A DNA stretch of 64,000 nt from Xylophilus sp. GW821-FHT01B05 (GCA_038961845.1 CP152408.1:5022001-5086000); one strand, 5' to 3'. Positions 18,676-26,931 are shown, counted from the first letter of the stretch. Numbers and translations: made by a program. The notes: generated by a model from the letters alone, not told the origin.

Positions 18676-19860
18676 TCAAAGCCCGGGCACGGCCTTGGCG
18701 GCCACCAGACCGTCAAGCTGCGCGGCGGAGTAGCCCAGGCCGCGCAGCACGCTGGCGGCGTCGGCATTGAAGCTGCGCGGGTTGCTGCCGGGCGCGCCGG
18801 GCGTGGCGCGCAGCCGGATCGGCAGGCCGACGCCACGGTAACCCTCGCGCTGCACCAGCATCTGGCGATGCTGGGCATGCGGCTGCGCAAAGGCCTCGGC
18901 CACGGAATTGACCGGCCCGGCCGGCACGCCCGCGTGCATCAGCGCATCGCACAGCGCCTGGCGCGGCTGGCTGCTGATGGCACGCTCGATCTCGGCCTTC
19001 AGCGCATCCCGGTGCGCGATGCGCAGCGCGTTGTCGCGGAAGCGCTCGTCGGTGGCCAGCGCGGGCTGCTGCACCACGGTGCAGAAGCGCTCGAACTGGC
19101 CCCGGTTCATGATGCCCAGGAAGATTTCGCCGTCCTGGCACCGGAAGCGGTCGTAGGGCGCGATGTTGGGATGCGCGCTGCCCAGCAAGCCCGGCACCTT
19201 GCCCGACTGGAAGTAATTGGCGGCGTGCGGCACCAGCAGGCTCAGCGCCGTGTCGAACAGCGTCACCTCCAGATACTGGCCTTGGCCCGAGGCATGCCGG
19301 CTGTGCAGCGCCAGCAGGATGCCGGTCAGCGCGGTGTAGGCCGTCAGGTGGTCGACGATGGGCACGCCTATGCGGGTCGGCCCGCTGGCCGCATCGCCGT
19401 TGATGCTCATGAGGCCGCACATGGCCTGCAGCACGGCGTCGTAGCCAGGCAGGCCGCCCAGCGGGCCGTCGGCGCCAAAGCCGCTGATGCTGCAGTGGAC
19501 CAGGCGCGGGAAGCGCGGCTTGATCCAGCCGTCGTAGCCCAAGCCCCATTTCTCCAGGGTGCCGGGCAGGAAGTTCTCGATGAGCACGTCGGCATCCGCC
19601 AGCAGCCGCTCCAGCACCTCGCGGCCAGCGGGCTGGGCCAGGTCGATGCTGATGCACTGCTTGCCACGGTTGATGGCGTTGAAGTAGGCGGCGTCGCCCT
19701 TCTCGTCGAAGGGCGGGCCCAGGGTGCGCGTGTCGTCGCCCGAGGGCGGCTCGACCTTGATCACCGAAGCGCCATGGTCCGCCAGGATCTGCGCGCACAT
19801 CGGCCCCGCCAGGACCCGCGACAGGTCCACCACCCGAATGCCGGCGAGCGCTCCATGCAT
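18676..19860 (-). CDS. CaiB/BaiF family CoA-transferase
   Basis: Family III CoA-transferase (394 aa) that moves CoA between carboxylic acids via an aspartyl-CoA intermediate. The N-terminus reads GIRVVDLSRVLAGPMCAQ. The catalytic Asp is expected at GDDTRTLGPP or the later FDTALSLL region by alignment with formyl-CoA transferase, which I could not verify exactly. INRGKQCISIDL and the ENFLPGTLEKWGLGYD block are diagnostic. The ATG at 19860 was chosen; the longer frame to 20175 runs through the dehydratase gene. It follows the MaoC-type gene after 77 bp containing a hairpin, and probably activates or recycles the acid handled by that operon. Confidence 0.92.
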   Translation of the reverse strand: MHGALAGIRVVDLSRVLAGPMCAQILADHGASVIKVEPPSGDDTRTLGPPFDEKGDAAYFNAINRGKQCISIDLAQPAGREVLERLLADADVLIENFLPGTLEKWGLGYDGWIKPRFPRLVHCSISGFGADGPLGGLPGYDAVLQAMCGLMSINGDAASGPTRIGVPIVDHLTAYTALTGILLALHSRHASGQGQYLEVTLFDTALSLLVPHAANYFQSGKVPGLLGSAHPNIAPYDRFRCQDGEIFLGIMNRGQFERFCTVVQQPALATDERFRDNALRIAHRDALKAEIERAISSQPRQALCDALMHAGVPAGPVNSVAEAFAQPHAQHRQMLVQREGYRGVGLPIRLRATPGAPGSNPRSFNADAASVLRGLGYSAAQLDGLVAAKAVPGL

Positions 19861-19909
19861 GTCTGTGCCTCTGCTTGTCTCTTTGTATTTCTGCACCACC
19901 GAACCACGG

Positions 19910-19929
19910 GCGGGGAGCTCACTCCCCGC
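19910..19929 (-). terminator. Intercistronic stem-loop
   Basis: A perfect 8-bp inverted repeat, GCGGGGAG (19910-19917) and CTCCCCGC (19922-19929), with a 4-nt loop lies between the dehydratase stop and the CoA-transferase start. No T-run follows on the minus strand, so it is more likely an attenuator or mRNA-stability element than a full terminator. Confidence 0.4.
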
Positions 19930-19937
19930 ACTACTCG

Positions 19938-21077
19938 CTAGCCGCGGCTCGGCAGCTCCACCACGCCAGAACCGACCACGGACAGCTCGTCGTCCTGGTT
20001 GCGCGCCTCTTGCACGATCTCGACCAGGTGCTTGCCGCCCTCGACGTACTTGCGCTTGACGCTGCCCTTGATGAACAGCATGTCGCCCTCGGGGTTGTGG
20101 CGGCGGATCTTGCAGCTGGCCTGGCGCAGAAAACCGTCGTCGCCCATCCAGTTGGTGAGGTGGTGCGTGAGCCACGAGGTGCGCTCAGGGCCGTAATCGT
20201 AGGCACCGGGCGCGCCCACTTCCAGCGCAAAGTCTTCTTCCCAGTGCACGCGCTCGGGCACGTCGGGGATGCCAAAGCGGTTGGTGATGCCCACGCCCGG
20301 GTGCGCGTCGATCAGCTTCCACGCCAGCTTGTTGGCGCGGATGTACAAGCCGCCCCAGCCCTGCGCATAGGCGATGAAGCCGGTCACCGTCATCGGCCCC
20401 TTGAACATCACGGGCAGCGCCTCGCCCTCGACCACGTCCTCCCAGTAGCGGGGCTGGGCGCCGCGCACTTCCTCGCCGCGGTAGAGCTTGTAGGCCTCGG
20501 CGATCTCCTCGGGCGTGTAGCGCCGTGGCGTGCGCGCGCGCACTTCCTTGTACTTGGTGCCCTGCTCGCGCGCATGGTCGCGCTCGGTGCGGAAGCACCA
20601 GCTGTCGGCCTCTGACACCTTGTCGCCCTTCTGGTTGTAGAAGTCGACGTGGTAAATCTGCTGCACGGCGCGGCCGGCAAAGCGGGTTTCGTGCTCGATC
20701 AGCTCCTTCAGGTAGGCCTCGGTGCGGATCTCGTCATTGCGCTGGATGTTCTTGTGCCAGGTCCAGTCAGAGCCCGACCACATGGCGTGCACGCCCGGCA
20801 GGCCGCCGACATAGCCCGACACGATGCGGCTGGTAGAGAACAAGAAGCTGGGCAGCGCCAGGATGCCGCCGTGGCGCGTCTTGGCGGCATAGACCGGGTC
20901 GCACCACAGCGGGTTGTCGTCGCCAATGCCATGCGCGTAGTGGCGGATGTTGTCGCGCGTGGCCTCGTAGCACCAGGGCTCCAGCGTGTTCTCTATTTTC
21001 TGGCCGATGCGCTCGCGCAGTTCATCCAGGCCGCGTTCGGTGATCTTGGGGAAGGTTCTTTCGGCTACCGCTGACAT
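19938..21077 (-). CDS. MaoC-type double-hotdog acyl-CoA dehydratase
   Basis: A 379-aa protein with an N-terminal FAS1-like dehydratase half (EPWCYEATRDNIRHYAHGIGDDNPLWCD, residues about 33-60) and a C-terminal half. D and H residues of the hydratase-2 type motif appear as GDDNPLW and ...HGGILALPSF. Enzymes of this type add or remove water from enoyl-/hydroxyacyl-CoA. The substrate is unknown. It lies 32 bp after the acyl-CoA ligase gene, so ligase, dehydratase and CoA-transferase form a pathway operon under the control of the promoter region near 22735. Confidence 0.85.
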   Translation of the reverse strand: MSAVAERTFPKITERGLDELRERIGQKIENTLEPWCYEATRDNIRHYAHGIGDDNPLWCDPVYAAKTRHGGILALPSFLFSTSRIVSGYVGGLPGVHAMWSGSDWTWHKNIQRNDEIRTEAYLKELIEHETRFAGRAVQQIYHVDFYNQKGDKVSEADSWCFRTERDHAREQGTKYKEVRARTPRRYTPEEIAEAYKLYRGEEVRGAQPRYWEDVVEGEALPVMFKGPMTVTGFIAYAQGWGGLYIRANKLAWKLIDAHPGVGITNRFGIPDVPERVHWEEDFALEVGAPGAYDYGPERTSWLTHHLTNWMGDDGFLRQASCKIRRHNPEGDMLFIKGSVKRKYVEGGKHLVEIVQEARNQDDELSVVGSGVVELPSRG

Positions 21078-21109
21078 GCTTGTCTCCTGATGGTGGTGGG
21101 GTGAAAAAA

Positions 21110-22705
21110 TCAGACGCTTGCGGCCTGCTGCTCACGGTCCCGCAGCATCTTTCGGTGCACTTTCCCGGCCGGCGTCTTGGGCAGATCGGTGACGAAGACC
21201 ACGTGGCGTGGGTATTCGTGCTGGCTCAGGCGGCTGCGCACCAGCTCCTGGATCTCTTTGGTGAAGGCATCGCTGCCCGCGCGCCGGGTGACGACAAAGG
21301 CCTTCACGACCTGGCCGCGCAACTCGTCTGCCACGCCTATGGCGGCGGCCTCTTGCACGTCGGGGTGCTTGAGCACCGCGTCTTCGATCTCGACCGCGCT
21401 CATGGTCCAGCCGGCGGAAATGATCACGTCGTCGGCACGGCCTGCGTGATAGAAGTAGCCGTCATGGTCGATGCGGCCCAGATCCTTGGTCGCCACCCAG
21501 GCGCCGCCGCGCCAGAGCTTCAACTCACCCACCACGCCGGGCGCGCAGGGCTTGCCCTCGGGGTCTTGCACCTCGACACGCCCACCGGGAATCGGCTTGC
21601 CCAGTGATCCGTGCTTGACCTGAAAGTCTTTGGCGCCGGGATAGTTCACCAGGATCACGCCGATCTCGGTCGTGCCGTACATGCTGCACACCGCGCAGCC
21701 AAAGGTCTTCTTCACGAAGTCTTCGGTCTCGCTGTCCATGGGCTCGCCGGTGAAGGAGAGCTTCTCCAGGTAGTACTTGTATTTGTCCGAGGCGCCAGAG
21801 TTGCGCATCATCCGAAAGTGCGTCGCCGCCGCAGAGATGTTGTTGAAGCGGCCACGCTGCAAGGCCTTCAGCAGGCGCTCGGCGTCGAACTTGCCCGCGT
21901 AGGCGCCAATCGTCACGCCCAGCGCAAGCGGCGCCAGCGTGCCGTGCCAAAGCCCGTGCCCCCAGGCCGGCGACGATGGGCAAAAGAAGCGGTCGCCCGG
22001 CCGTATGCCCGTGCCGTACAGCGCCGCAAGCATCAGCGTGACCAAGGCCCGCTGCTTGTGCTTGACGGCTGCGGGCAGCTCGCGCGTGGTGCCCGATGTG
22101 TACTGGAAGATCGCGTCGTCGTCCGCGCCGGTGCTGACCTGGTAGCTGTCCGGGAAGGCGCTCAATGCCGCGGCAAAGCCTTCGTCCGCGATAAAGACCT
22201 CGACACCGTTGATGCCCGCCGATACCTGCGCCTTCTCCGCGTTGGTGACCAGAAGCTTGGGCTTGCAGTCTTCCACCCGCAGGCGGATGCCATCCGGCCC
22301 GAACAAGGTGAACAGCGGCACCACGATGGCGCCCGCCTTGATCGCGCCAAAGATGGCGGCGTAGAAGGCCAGCGACGGCTCCAGCATCACCGCCACGCGG
22401 TCGCCGCGCTGGATGCCGCGCGCCACCAGCAGATGGGCAAAGCGGCTGGACATGCGCGACAGACTCTTGAAGCTGATGACCTCTTCGCTGCCGCTGGCGT
22501 GCGCCACGACGATGGCGATCTTGTCGCCCTGCGCATGCCGGTCTACGCATTCATGCGCAATGTTGAAGGCCTCGCGGTTGCCGTCGAACAGCTCCCAGAG
22601 CTTCTCCGGGGAGCAATGCTTTTGCGCATCTGCGAACAAGCTGTAGTCGGTGAGTTTTTTCATCTGCTTCATGGCTTCTGGCGATGGATGAACTATGCGA
22701 TTCAT
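21110..22705 (-). CDS. AMP-forming acyl-CoA synthetase (ACS/benzoate-CoA ligase-like)
   Basis: Activates a carboxylic acid to its CoA ester with ATP (531 aa). The nucleotide loop reads YTSGTTRELPAAVKHK, where R-E-L-P replaces the common G-x-P-K. Further motifs are SMYGTTEIG, GYFYHAGRADDVIISAGWTMSAVEIE and the C-terminal Lys in PKTPAGKVHRKML, the adenylating lysine. It is similar in length to medium-chain acyl-CoA ligases. Start choice is uncertain: the ATG at 22705 has only a close AAGG, and an in-frame ATG at 22672 is possible. It is the first gene of the minus operon and is divergent from a PaaI thioesterase. Confidence 0.9.
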   Translation of the reverse strand: MNRIVHPSPEAMKQMKKLTDYSLFADAQKHCSPEKLWELFDGNREAFNIAHECVDRHAQGDKIAIVVAHASGSEEVISFKSLSRMSSRFAHLLVARGIQRGDRVAVMLEPSLAFYAAIFGAIKAGAIVVPLFTLFGPDGIRLRVEDCKPKLLVTNAEKAQVSAGINGVEVFIADEGFAAALSAFPDSYQVSTGADDDAIFQYTSGTTRELPAAVKHKQRALVTLMLAALYGTGIRPGDRFFCPSSPAWGHGLWHGTLAPLALGVTIGAYAGKFDAERLLKALQRGRFNNISAAATHFRMMRNSGASDKYKYYLEKLSFTGEPMDSETEDFVKKTFGCAVCSMYGTTEIGVILVNYPGAKDFQVKHGSLGKPIPGGRVEVQDPEGKPCAPGVVGELKLWRGGAWVATKDLGRIDHDGYFYHAGRADDVIISAGWTMSAVEIEDAVLKHPDVQEAAAIGVADELRGQVVKAFVVTRRAGSDAFTKEIQELVRSRLSQHEYPRHVVFVTDLPKTPAGKVHRKMLRDREQQAASV

Positions 22706-22734
22706 GCCTTATTTTTGTCAAATGCATCATCTGT

Positions 22735-22748
22735 TTGTACATAGACAA
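22735..22748. promoter_or_regulatory. Operator-like palindrome, probable IclR site 1
   Basis: TTGTACATAGACAA sits in the 107-bp divergent region between the acyl-CoA ligase and PaaI genes. It closely resembles TTGTACTAATACAA at 23254 upstream of the Bug gene. The shared TTGTAC...ACAA form and the linked IclR gene suggest common regulation. The protein that binds is inferred. Confidence 0.45.
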
Positions 22749-22812
22749 TTAATACCAAGCACCGTGATTTCTAGAATCCGCGCGATCCACTCAGCAGAAA
22801 GCGAGGCGCCCC

Positions 22813-23250
22813 ATGACGGATTTGAGCGAGCAGCAGGCACACCTGCACGCCGCAGGATGGAAGCCCACCCGATCGGCGGGCGCCTTCATGGCGCTGGCGG
22901 GCCCGCTCTGGGCCAGGCAAGAAGGCGAGGCTTGGGCCTATGGCGTGCTGGCAGTCGCGCAGCACCTGAACCCGGCAGGCGTGGTGCACGGCGGGCTGCT
23001 GGCAAGCCTGATGGACCACGCGCTGAGCGCCATCGCATGGGAGGCCGCGGGTCGCGCACCTTGCGTGACGCTGCAGCTCGACACGCACTTTTTGTCGCCG
23101 GCGTTGCCAGGCGAACTGATCGAAGCGCGCGGCCAGGTGCTGCGCCGCAGCGCGGGCCTGGTCTTTCTGCGCGGCAGCCTGAACGTGGGCGAGCGCAGCG
23201 TGCTGGCGGCACAGGCGCTGATGAAGATCCAGGCCAAGCAGCTTTTATAG
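22813..23250 (+). CDS. PaaI-family acyl-CoA thioesterase
   Basis: A hotdog thioesterase of 145 aa. The motif LNPAGVVHGGLLASLMDHALS (about residues 55-75) is the PaaI/YbdB active-site helix with HGG and an acidic residue (D73). PaaI enzymes clear dead-end aryl- or acyl-CoAs, which suits a position opposite an acyl-CoA ligase. It starts 108 bp from the ligase gene in the divergent promoter region and ends about 200 bp before the Bug protein gene. Confidence 0.9.
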   Translation: MTDLSEQQAHLHAAGWKPTRSAGAFMALAGPLWARQEGEAWAYGVLAVAQHLNPAGVVHGGLLASLMDHALSAIAWEAAGRAPCVTLQLDTHFLSPALPGELIEARGQVLRRSAGLVFLRGSLNVGERSVLAAQALMKIQAKQLL

Positions 23251-23253
23251 TTT

Positions 23254-23288
23254 TTGTACTAATACAAGTTGTTGTCGTATTTGACAAC
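23254..23288. promoter_or_regulatory. Two adjacent operator-like palindromes, probable IclR sites 2 and 3
   Basis: TTGTACTAATACAA (23254-23267) has 5-bp perfect arms, and GTTGTCGTATTTGACAAC (23271-23288) has 6-bp perfect arms around a 6-bp spacer. They begin four bases after the PaaI stop and about 165 bp before the Bug gene. The rest of the gap 23251-23451 holds no gene, only a GC-rich stretch before a good AGGAG ribosome site. Confidence 0.5.
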
Positions 23289-23451
23289 CAAATTCACGAC
23301 TTCCATACTGAGCCCCAAGCCACCCGGGATGCGCTGAATCTGCTGCCTAGCCAGGAATCAGCCACCACGGATGGAGGCACAGCCGGTGAACGCGGCGCCC
23401 CGCCGCAGGGGCCCGGGCTAGGCCATAGCCGCCTTCAACAGGAGACAAAAA

Positions 23452-24414
23452 ATGACACCATGGAAGCTGCTGCTCGCAGGCTGTGCACTGGCGGGCGCGT
23501 CGCTCGCCGCGATGGCGCAGGCCTACCCGGCCAAGCCGATACGCATCATCGTGGCCTACCAGGCGGGCCAGGGCACCGACATCGCCACGCGCTACCTGGC
23601 CAACCAGTTGGCCAAGGACCTGGGCCAGCCCATCTTCATCGACAACCGGCCGGGTGCGGGCGGCAACCTCGGCACCGAGATCGCGGCAGACGCGCCGGCC
23701 GACGGCTACACGCTGACCATGGGCACCAATGCCACGCATGCGGTCAACGCTTTCCTTTACTCCGGCGTGCGCGTGCGGCCAGAGCGGGACTTCGAGCCCA
23801 TTGCCCTGGTGGGCACATTCCCCATGGTGCTGGTGGTCAATGCCAGCTCGCCGCTGCGCTCCATCGATGACCTGGCCAATGCGGTCAAGGGCAATGCGCG
23901 CGCGGCCGACATCGCCACGCCCAGCACAACGGCACGCCTGGTGGTCGAGCTGCTGAAGGAGCGCACCAGCCTGAACCTGTTCCAGGTGCCGTACAAGGGC
24001 TCGGGCATCGCCATGACCGATGTCCTGGGCAATCAGCTCCCGCTGCTGATCGACACGCCCACCGCGCTGCGCTCGCAGATCAGCGCGGGCCATGTGCGGG
24101 CGATTGCCGTCACCTCGGCCGTGCCGAGCGGGCTGGTGCCCGGCATCAAGCCGGTGGCCGAGCAAGGCTACCCGGGCTTTGAGGTGGTGGCCTGGAACGC
24201 GCTCTATGCGCCGCGCGGCACGCCGCCCGCCATCCTGGACACGCTCAACGCCGCCATCAACAAGATCCTCAGCCGGCCAGAGACGCGGCAGCAGTTGCTG
24301 GAGTACGGCTTTGACCCGGCAGGCGGCACGCGCCAGCAACTGGCGGACTTTGCTCAGACCGAGCGCAAGAAGTGGGAGCCGATCATCAAGGCGGCCGGCC
24401 TCAAGGCGGATTAG
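23452..24414 (+). CDS. Bug-family periplasmic substrate-binding protein (tripartite tricarboxylate transporter type)
   Basis: A 320-aa secreted binding protein. The signal peptide is about residues 1-23 (cleavage after AMAQA). The mature part begins YPAKPIRIIVAYQAGQGTDI, followed by IDNRPGAGGNLGTE, the standard Bug ligand-loop motif. Bug proteins deliver carboxylates to TctAB-type carriers or act as sensors. No membrane subunits are adjacent, which is common for orphan Bug genes in Burkholderiales. It likely brings in the acid that the neighbouring CoA ligase activates. An AGGAG ribosome site precedes the ATG. Confidence 0.93.
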   Translation: MTPWKLLLAGCALAGASLAAMAQAYPAKPIRIIVAYQAGQGTDIATRYLANQLAKDLGQPIFIDNRPGAGGNLGTEIAADAPADGYTLTMGTNATHAVNAFLYSGVRVRPERDFEPIALVGTFPMVLVVNASSPLRSIDDLANAVKGNARAADIATPSTTARLVVELLKERTSLNLFQVPYKGSGIAMTDVLGNQLPLLIDTPTALRSQISAGHVRAIAVTSAVPSGLVPGIKPVAEQGYPGFEVVAWNALYAPRGTPPAILDTLNAAINKILSRPETRQQLLEYGFDPAGGTRQQLADFAQTERKKWEPIIKAAGLKAD

Positions 24415-24523
24415 CGCCATGCGTGCCCACGCAGAACCCGCGACCATGGTTGGCAGCCCCTGGGCTTACCTGGGGGGCCGCGCAGCATCTGGGATAAGCT
24501 CGCCGCAGCCCAATGCAAGCGCC

Positions 24524-25345
24524 ATGAAGTCCAGCCTAGCCCCAAACGCAACCCCACCGAAGAAGGCAGCACCGGCCAAGAAGCCGGTGCGTGTCCGGCC
24601 GGTGCCTGGCGTCACACGCGCCATTGCCATCTTGCGATTGCTTGGCCACTCGCCGCAGCCCATGGGCGTGAAAGCCATCGCAGATGCGCTTGAGCTGGTG
24701 CCCAGCACCTGCCTGCACATCCTGCGCGCGCTGGTGGCCGAAGAGCTGGTGCGCATCGACAGCGACACCAAGCGCTATTCGCTCGGCACCGGCATGCTGA
24801 GCCTGGCGCGCAGCGCGATTGAGAGCAGCAGCTTCGCCAACCTGGCGCAGCCCGTGCTTGATGCCCTGGCCCACGACTGGAACGTGACCATGATCGGCGT
24901 GGAGACGCCCGACATCGAGCACATGGTGGTGCTGGCCCTGTCGCGTTCGCGCGCGCCGTTTCGCCTGCATGTGGACGTGGGCAGCCGCTTCCCCGCGCTG
25001 GTCAGCGCCACCGGCCGGCTGGTGGCGGCCTTCAGCGACGAGCCCTGGCCGCAGATAGAGAAACGCTTCAAGTCCCTGCGCTGGGACAAGCCGGTAGAGC
25101 TGGCCACCTGGAAGCGCGAGGTCGAGCTGGTGCGCAAGCGCGGCTTCAGCATAGACCGCGGCAACTACATGGCCGGCGTAACGGTGATCGCCGTGCCGCT
25201 GCTCGATGCCGCGCAGCGCGTGAGCCACACGCTGGTGGCCACGGGACTGTCCGACAACCTGGCCGGCAGCGCCAGCACGGAACTGGCCAAGGCCATGAAG
25301 AAAGAAGCAGACGGCCTGTCGGGCCTGCTGCCCTCCAGCCGATGA
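24524..25345 (+). CDS. IclR-family transcriptional regulator
   Basis: A 273-aa regulator. A Lys/Pro-rich tail (residues 1-30) precedes the winged-helix domain (TRAIAILRLLGHSPQPMGVKAIADALELVPSTCLHILRAL) and a C-terminal effector-binding domain (LVSATGRLVAAF; GVTVIAVPLLDA). The ATG at 24524 was chosen because upstream residues in the open frame are encoded by the Bug gene 3' end in another frame. It overlaps the thioesterase gene by ATGA at 25342. IclR proteins bind short palindromes, and three such sites lie at 22735-23288. I infer control of both divergent transcripts in response to the acid or its CoA ester. Confidence 0.9.
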   Translation: MKSSLAPNATPPKKAAPAKKPVRVRPVPGVTRAIAILRLLGHSPQPMGVKAIADALELVPSTCLHILRALVAEELVRIDSDTKRYSLGTGMLSLARSAIESSSFANLAQPVLDALAHDWNVTMIGVETPDIEHMVVLALSRSRAPFRLHVDVGSRFPALVSATGRLVAAFSDEPWPQIEKRFKSLRWDKPVELATWKREVELVRKRGFSIDRGNYMAGVTVIAVPLLDAAQRVSHTLVATGLSDNLAGSASTELAKAMKKEADGLSGLLPSSR

Positions 25346-25749
25346 GCAGCTCCCCCACCGCGACGGCAGGCGACGCGGCAGCGCCAGAGCTGGTGCTGCG
25401 CGTCATCCCCATGCCCTCGGACACCCACCTGGGCGACCAGGTCGCCGGCAGCTGGCTGCTCTCCAAGCTGGATTCCGCCGGCAGCGTGCTGCCCATGCGC
25501 GTCTCGCGCGGGCGGGTGGTGCTGGTGGGCATAGAGAAGCTGGCCTTCACGCACCCGGTCAAGACCGGCGACCTGGTGTCCTTCTATGCGACGGTGCTGC
25601 GCGTGGGCTCGACATCGGTCAGCGTGCAGGTGCAGGCCCTGACCGAGCGCCGCGGCAGCAGCCGCGACAGCGCCACGCAGGTGACCGAAGCGGTCATGAC
25701 CTATGTCGCCATCGACGACCAAGGCGCTGCCATTCAGATAAATAGATAG
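25342..25749 (+). CDS. Acyl-CoA thioesterase, YciA-type hotdog
   Basis: A 135-aa hotdog thioesterase with ELVLRVIPMPSDTHLGDQVAGSW, similar in organisation to the protein at 10920. In the catalytic loop the NGDIFGGW of that protein is replaced by LGDQVAGSW, so the Asp is kept. It is translationally coupled to the IclR gene by ATGA and would return CoA from over-accumulated esters. The last codons (CAG ATA AAT AGA TAG) already belong to the family B repeat, so its C-terminus seems to have been formed by repeat sequence. Confidence 0.87.
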   Translation: MSSSPTATAGDAAAPELVLRVIPMPSDTHLGDQVAGSWLLSKLDSAGSVLPMRVSRGRVVLVGIEKLAFTHPVKTGDLVSFYATVLRVGSTSVSVQVQALTERRGSSRDSATQVTEAVMTYVAIDDQGAAIQINR

Positions 25750-25845
25750 CAGCATGCTCAGGCGCCGCCTGCACTTCAGGCACAAACCTACCTGAAGTGC
25801 AAGCAATACGCCGGCATGCAGCTATATTTTATATAGCACCAATAA
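25741..25845 (+). repeat. Dispersed palindromic repeat, family B, copy 3
   Basis: The stem is TGCACTTCAGG (25770-25780) and CCTGAAGTGCA (25791-25801). Compared with the copy at 7951, T is replaced by C in the left arm and A by G in the right arm, so pairing is kept. Right edge ATACGCCGGCATGCAGCTAT is shared. It fills the gap between the convergent thioesterase and nuclease genes and overlaps the end of the former. Confidence 0.75.
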
Positions 25846-25851
25846 CAGCCA

Positions 25852-26712
25852 TCACGGCGCCAGCAAGCTGTTGATCAGCCGGGCCAGGCGCATGCCGGCG
25901 CGCACCAGTTGCTGGTCGCGGTCTTGCGACACCATCTTCACGTAGTCCGGCCCCAGCTTGGCGCCCTGCGGCACCCAGTAGCCCGGCTTGTTGGCAATGG
26001 CGTGCGCCTCCAGCGCCCAGCAGCTCACCTGCGTCTTGGGCTGCTGGCATTGGTCCAGCAGCAAGCTGACGCGGCCGGTATCCACCCACTGCACGGTCAG
26101 CGCATCCAGCAGCTCGCCCCAGGAGTAGTACGGCGGCGGGCGGAACAGGCCGCCGTCCCAGACCGAGTGCAGGTTGGAATTGGGCTCGGTGCTGCATTTG
26201 CCCGTGGCCTGGTCGCAGGGGAAGAACACCTTCACGCCATTGCCGCCGGCCTCTTCGTCCACCGTGTGCAGCGGCTGGTGGATGTCGCCGACAAAGTGCA
26301 CCAGGAACTTCAGCGCATCGCGGCGCAGCGCGCGCGGCGCGGTCTTGTCGCCGACGATGGCGGCGTTCTGCTCGATCGCCAACACCACGCAGTCGTCCTT
26401 GACCGGCGCACCTTCCTTGGGCCGGTAGACGCAGTCGCGCGCCTGGTCGTAGCTGTTCTGGGCCAGCGGGATGTCGACGAAGTGCCAGCCATAGGTATCG
26501 GGGCGGCTGCCGTGCGCCACCGTATCCGCCCAATTGGCCACCGAGGCCAACGACACGCCCGGGCCCAGGATGTCTTGCGCGATGACGCGATGCGCCTCGG
26601 CCGACAAATTGCGGTCAGCCAGCTCGCCAACGATGGAGTGCCCCTCTTGCCCCCAGGCGAGCGCAAACGTCGGCGCCAATGCAGCTGCCACGCAGATCCA
26701 GAAATTTTTCAT
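25852..26712 (-). CDS. S1/P1-type secreted nuclease
   Basis: A 286-aa protein with a signal peptide (about 1-19, ending ALA). The mature N-terminus WGQEGHSIVGELA provides the Trp amine/carbonyl and His ligands of the three-zinc centre. NWADTVAHGS, FVDIPL and HFVGDIHQPLHTVDEEAGGNGV supply the remaining Asp/His ligands. Members cleave single-stranded DNA or RNA and 3'-nucleotides, probably for phosphate and nucleoside scavenging in the periplasm. A strong purine-rich ribosome site (AAAGGAAAG) precedes the start. It is monocistronic, with gaps on both sides occupied by repeats. Confidence 0.93.
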   Translation of the reverse strand: MKNFWICVAAALAPTFALAWGQEGHSIVGELADRNLSAEAHRVIAQDILGPGVSLASVANWADTVAHGSRPDTYGWHFVDIPLAQNSYDQARDCVYRPKEGAPVKDDCVVLAIEQNAAIVGDKTAPRALRRDALKFLVHFVGDIHQPLHTVDEEAGGNGVKVFFPCDQATGKCSTEPNSNLHSVWDGGLFRPPPYYSWGELLDALTVQWVDTGRVSLLLDQCQQPKTQVSCWALEAHAIANKPGYWVPQGAKLGPDYVKMVSQDRDQQLVRAGMRLARLINSLLAP

Positions 26713-26733
26713 GCCATCTTTCCTTTCAGTTTT

Positions 26734-26790
26734 ATGTGCCCCTGCAAGGGGGTTGGCGAAGACGCGAAGCGCGAAGCCTGGGGGTGTTCC
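26734..26790 (-). repeat. Dispersed intergenic repeat, family C, copy 2
   Basis: Read on the minus strand it gives ACACCCCCAGGCTTCGCGCT followed by TCGCGTCTTCGCC, a C-run, a G-run and CACAT, matching 7777-7831 block by block. It lies in the 219-bp gap between the nuclease start and the end of the DUF4405 gene. The rest of that gap shows no gene. Confidence 0.6.
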
Positions 26791-26931
26791 ATCTCAGTCG
26801 CAGCGATGGTGCGTCGAGCTTGTGACAAGCGGGCGAAAAGCACCACGGATTTTGCGCAAACAGGCGCCGGATTGCGCCTGCCGCATTTCCCGTGCAGCAA
26901 CCACCGTGCCAGGCATTCGGCCATGGGCAGC

